Positions 5,154-5,315 of a DNA stretch of 5,315 nucleotides are shown here, piece after piece (the first letter of the stretch is position 1; every line of letters begins with the position of its first letter). Source of the DNA: an uncultured Chloroflexota bacterium (GTDB lineage: Bacteria > Chloroflexota > Dehalococcoidia > UBA3495). The stretch is from NCBI GenBank assembly GCA_913052545.1, contig CAJXEF010000148.1, positions 1-5,315 of the forward strand. Direction: 5' to 3'. A program made the position numbers and the translations under genes. The notes beneath the pieces were generated by a model. The model worked only from the letters and a program-made list of their open reading frames with translations, was not told the DNA's origin and did not search any database.

Positions 5154-5315
5154 CTATAAGATCTCTCCGGTCAGATATTGATCGATTATCTCACGGACAC
5201 CAGAAGGGATTTGTCGCTTTTTAGGTATTGGATGGATTTCATGGACGCTGTAGAATAAGTGAATCTCCGCGCGTGCCCTAGTGTTCCTTAATTTAAAGTC
5301 AATTATAAGGTATTT
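5154..5315 (-). CDS. 3' end of an unidentified minus-strand gene (partial, runs off right edge)
   Basis: On the minus strand one frame is open from the window edge for 53 codons to TAG at 5156-5154. The other two minus frames hit stops within the first five codons from the edge, and the plus strand has multiple stops. The peptide contains IIDFKLRNTRARAEIHLFY near its start and ends with PSGVREIIDQYLTGEIL. The mix of charged and hydrophobic residues and a predicted helical tail look like real protein. I do not recognise the family. The length alone could occur by chance in a few percent of cases. If real, the gene is co-directional with the MaoC pair, 218 bp upstream of it. Confidence 0.5.
   Translation of the reverse strand, partial: KYLIIDFKLRNTRARAEIHLFYSVHEIHPIPKKRQIPSGVREIIDQYLTGEIL

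Overview
The window appears to be a piece of an ordinary bacterial chromosome. By eye its base composition is moderately AT-leaning. It shows no phage or transposase genes, CRISPR array, rRNA or tRNA. The gene mix is a mycothiol-type formaldehyde dehydrogenase, an LLM-class (F420/FMN) oxidoreductase and a split MaoC hotdog pair. That mix fits either an actinobacterium of low GC or a marine Chloroflexota lineage such as SAR202, which is known for expanded LLM-class oxidoreductases. I favour the latter, but this is inference from gene content only.

Layout. (1) Positions 2-1066 (+): the 3' part of a long coiled-coil gene that enters from the left edge. It encodes a charged, Met-rich coiled coil with 11-residue repeats and ends in one C-terminal membrane segment. 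Two bases later, 1069-1719 (+) encodes a four-helix membrane protein with a C-terminal bacterial PH domain. The two are very probably one operon and a membrane-associated module of unknown function. (2) Positions 1720-1964: a 245-bp regulatory gap with an extended -10 promoter candidate and a small perfect inverted repeat in place of a -35 box. (3) Positions 1965-3050 (+): S-(hydroxymethyl)mycothiol dehydrogenase-like Zn enzyme. After a 103-bp gap, 3154-3999 (+) encodes an LLM-class oxidoreductase. (4) Positions 4073-4528 and 4516-4935 (both -): two single-hotdog MaoC-like proteins overlapping by 13 bp, convergent with the LLM gene. (5) Positions 5154-5315 (-): a previously uncalled open frame that runs off the right edge, probably the 3' end of another gene.

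How the genes may work together. The dehydrogenase and the LLM enzyme share strand and near-identical Shine-Dalgarno contexts. They could form a short pathway in which an oxygenase-type enzyme releases an aldehyde that the dehydrogenase oxidises through a thiol adduct (hypothesis). The MaoC pair looks like a heterodimer of the HadAB type, yet neither half shows the canonical catalytic Asp/His motif, so its chemistry is open. The most unusual content is the repeat-built tail-anchored coiled-coil protein coupled to the PH-domain membrane protein, and the catalytic-residue loss in the MaoC pair. I saw no clear evidence of an entirely new multi-gene system.
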